Below, in pieces: positions 5,836 through 6,562 of a stretch of DNA of 6,562 bases. A program made the translations under genes and the position numbers. The notes under the pieces are model-generated. The model was not told the DNA's origin, did no database searches, and saw only the letters and a list, made by a program, of their open reading frames with translations. The stretch is from the NCBI GenBank assembly GCA_027064485.1, contig JAMOPR010000275.1, positions 1-6,562 on the forward strand, written 5' to 3'. Within the stretch, counting starts at the first letter, position 1, and every line of letters begins with the position of its first letter. The DNA is from Desulfurobacteriaceae bacterium (GTDB taxonomy: Bacteria; Aquificota; Aquificia; Desulfurobacteriales; Desulfurobacteriaceae).

Positions 5836-6562
5836 CCAAAAATTCCTTCAGTCTCTCGCTTTCCGTCATTTCAAACGCAAAAGCTTTTAATATCTCTCCT
5901 ACGTGTTCTGGTGATGCATCTAAAAGTTCTTTTGCTACCTTTATAGCGTTGCTTCCAGCGCCTTTTTCTTTCATAAACTCTTCTAAGAACGTGGTGTAGC
6001 TTTTTCCTTTCCCACCTGTTAGCTCTTTTTCCTCTCCTTCTATCCGTTTCTTTGTTATTCTCAAAGTTAGAGAAACTTTTTCCAAAGATTTAAGAATCTC
6101 CGAAAATGCATCAATCTCAAGCCCTTTGAATCTATAATCAACCACAACAATCGGTGGGATTCTACTTTCTTCTGCTCTGCTTAAAGCTTTTTCTAATTCT
6201 TCTTTGACATTTTCCTCGTTGCAGTTAACAACTATAAAAGGTCTTAAACCCTCTAACTCAATCCTTTCAAGCTTTTTCTCTTCTGTATCAAATACGTTAA
6301 AACCCCTGAAGTTCCTTTCAGCTTCCCTTCTGCTTCTGAACTCCGTAGAACCTGCATAAGATAGTATTCCCCCTTTTATGTTTTCTTTTAAAAAGGCGTG
6401 AACGTGCCCTCCTGCGTAGTAGTCAAATCCTTCCGGTAGGTCGGCAAAGTCCATTTCGTAACTTTCTTCGTAAGGTAGATATTGCTTTATCCCTTGGTGA
6501 AACATCAGAATTGACGTTCTGCTCTTTGCTGCTAATTCGGAAAGTTCGGGAAAAATGTTTTC
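5816..6562 (-). CDS. Mre11/SbcD-like DNA repair exonuclease (5' partial)
   Basis: C-terminal part of a calcineurin-type metallophosphoesterase of the Mre11/SbcD family, a Mn-dependent nuclease that normally works with a Rad50/SbcC ATPase on DNA ends. The frame is open to the right edge (248 visible residues). An ATG at 6505 exists but is internal, because the metal-site block SILMFHQGI spans it. Visible motifs are FHQ (H22 of the visible part) and AGGHVH (50-55, H53/H55), both metal ligands in the family, followed by LSYAGSTEFRSRRE. The C-terminal capping region and a lysine/glutamate-rich tail (about residues 110-248) come after. The phrases HQGIKQYLPYE and LPEGFDYYAGGHVH resemble archaeal Mre11 more than E. 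coli SbcD (from memory, not an alignment). The upstream metal-binding motifs (DxH, GDxxD, GNHD) must lie outside the window. Downstream is comF, with a 20-nt overlap, rather than a rad50/sbcC gene. Confidence 0.85.
   Translation of the reverse strand, partial: ENIFPELSELAAKSRTSILMFHQGIKQYLPYEESYEMDFADLPEGFDYYAGGHVHAFLKENIKGGILSYAGSTEFRSRREAERNFRGFNVFDTEEKKLERIELEGLRPFIVVNCNEENVKEELEKALSRAEESRIPPIVVVDYRFKGLEIDAFSEILKSLEKVSLTLRITKKRIEGEEKELTGGKGKSYTTFLEEFMKEKGAGSNAIKVAKELLDASPEHVGEILKAFAFEMTESERLKEFLDGVGDF
5844..5849 (-). promoter_or_regulatory. Ribosome binding site of comF
   Basis: GAAGGA on the - strand, eight nt before the ATG at 5835. It lies wholly inside the 3' end of the Mre11-like gene, which supports translational coupling and fixes the comF start despite the 20-nt overlap. 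Confidence 0.7.

Noticed and set aside
6503..6505. ATG as the start of the Mre11-like gene
   Set aside because: It lies inside the conserved SILMFHQGI metal-site block, and the frame is open to the right edge, so the gene is truncated by the window and does not start there.
1..6562. CRISPR arrays, tRNA or rRNA genes, insertion sequences, phage or toxin-antitoxin modules
   Set aside because: I found no regularly spaced repeats, cloverleaf-like sequence, transposase motifs or terminal inverted repeats by reading. The window is almost fully covered by conserved housekeeping-type genes.

Overview
The window is a compact, moderately AT-rich bacterial chromosome segment. It carries six protein-coding genes and only one real intergenic gap, of 66 bp. 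The proteins are rich in Lys and Glu, arginine is often AGA/AGG, several stops and starts overlap, and TTG starts are used. Together with an Mre11-type nuclease that looks more archaeal than like ordinary bacterial SbcD, this suggests a thermophilic, deep-branching bacterium. Aquificota, for example the Desulfurobacteriales, is my best guess, but it rests on style and not on any marker gene.

Layout from left to right. (1) Up to 1409 on the + strand lies the 3' portion of a FAD-dependent dehydrogenase-like protein of the uncharacterised COG2509 type, cut by the window's left edge. (2) mutS, the mismatch-recognition ATPase, runs from 3947 to 1401 on the - strand and meets the dehydrogenase tail to tail with a 9-nt overlap. 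(3) yacG, a small zinc protein of the DNA-gyrase-inhibitor family, lies just upstream of mutS on the same strand and overlaps it by 35 nt, so the two form one transcription unit. (4) Positions 4099-4164 form a divergent promoter region. (5) On the + strand from 4165 lies an orphan oligopeptide/dipeptide-type ABC ATPase (OppF/DppF-like). (6) On the - strand, a partial Mre11/SbcD-like nuclease gene, cut by the right edge, is followed by comF with a 20-nt overlap. comF and the ABC gene converge with a 15-nt overlap at their ends.

The functional theme is DNA maintenance: MutS for mismatch repair, Mre11 for double-strand-break processing, ComF for DNA uptake or single-strand DNA handling, and YacG for topology control. 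Two unrelated metabolic or transport genes are interspersed. I see no RNA genes, CRISPR arrays, insertion sequences or phage genes, and no convincing undescribed system. The points most worth a second look are the archaeal-like Mre11 paired with comF, the yacG-mutS overlap, a GC-rich palindrome with a direct repeat inside mutS, and the orphan ABC ATPase with a four-cysteine tail.
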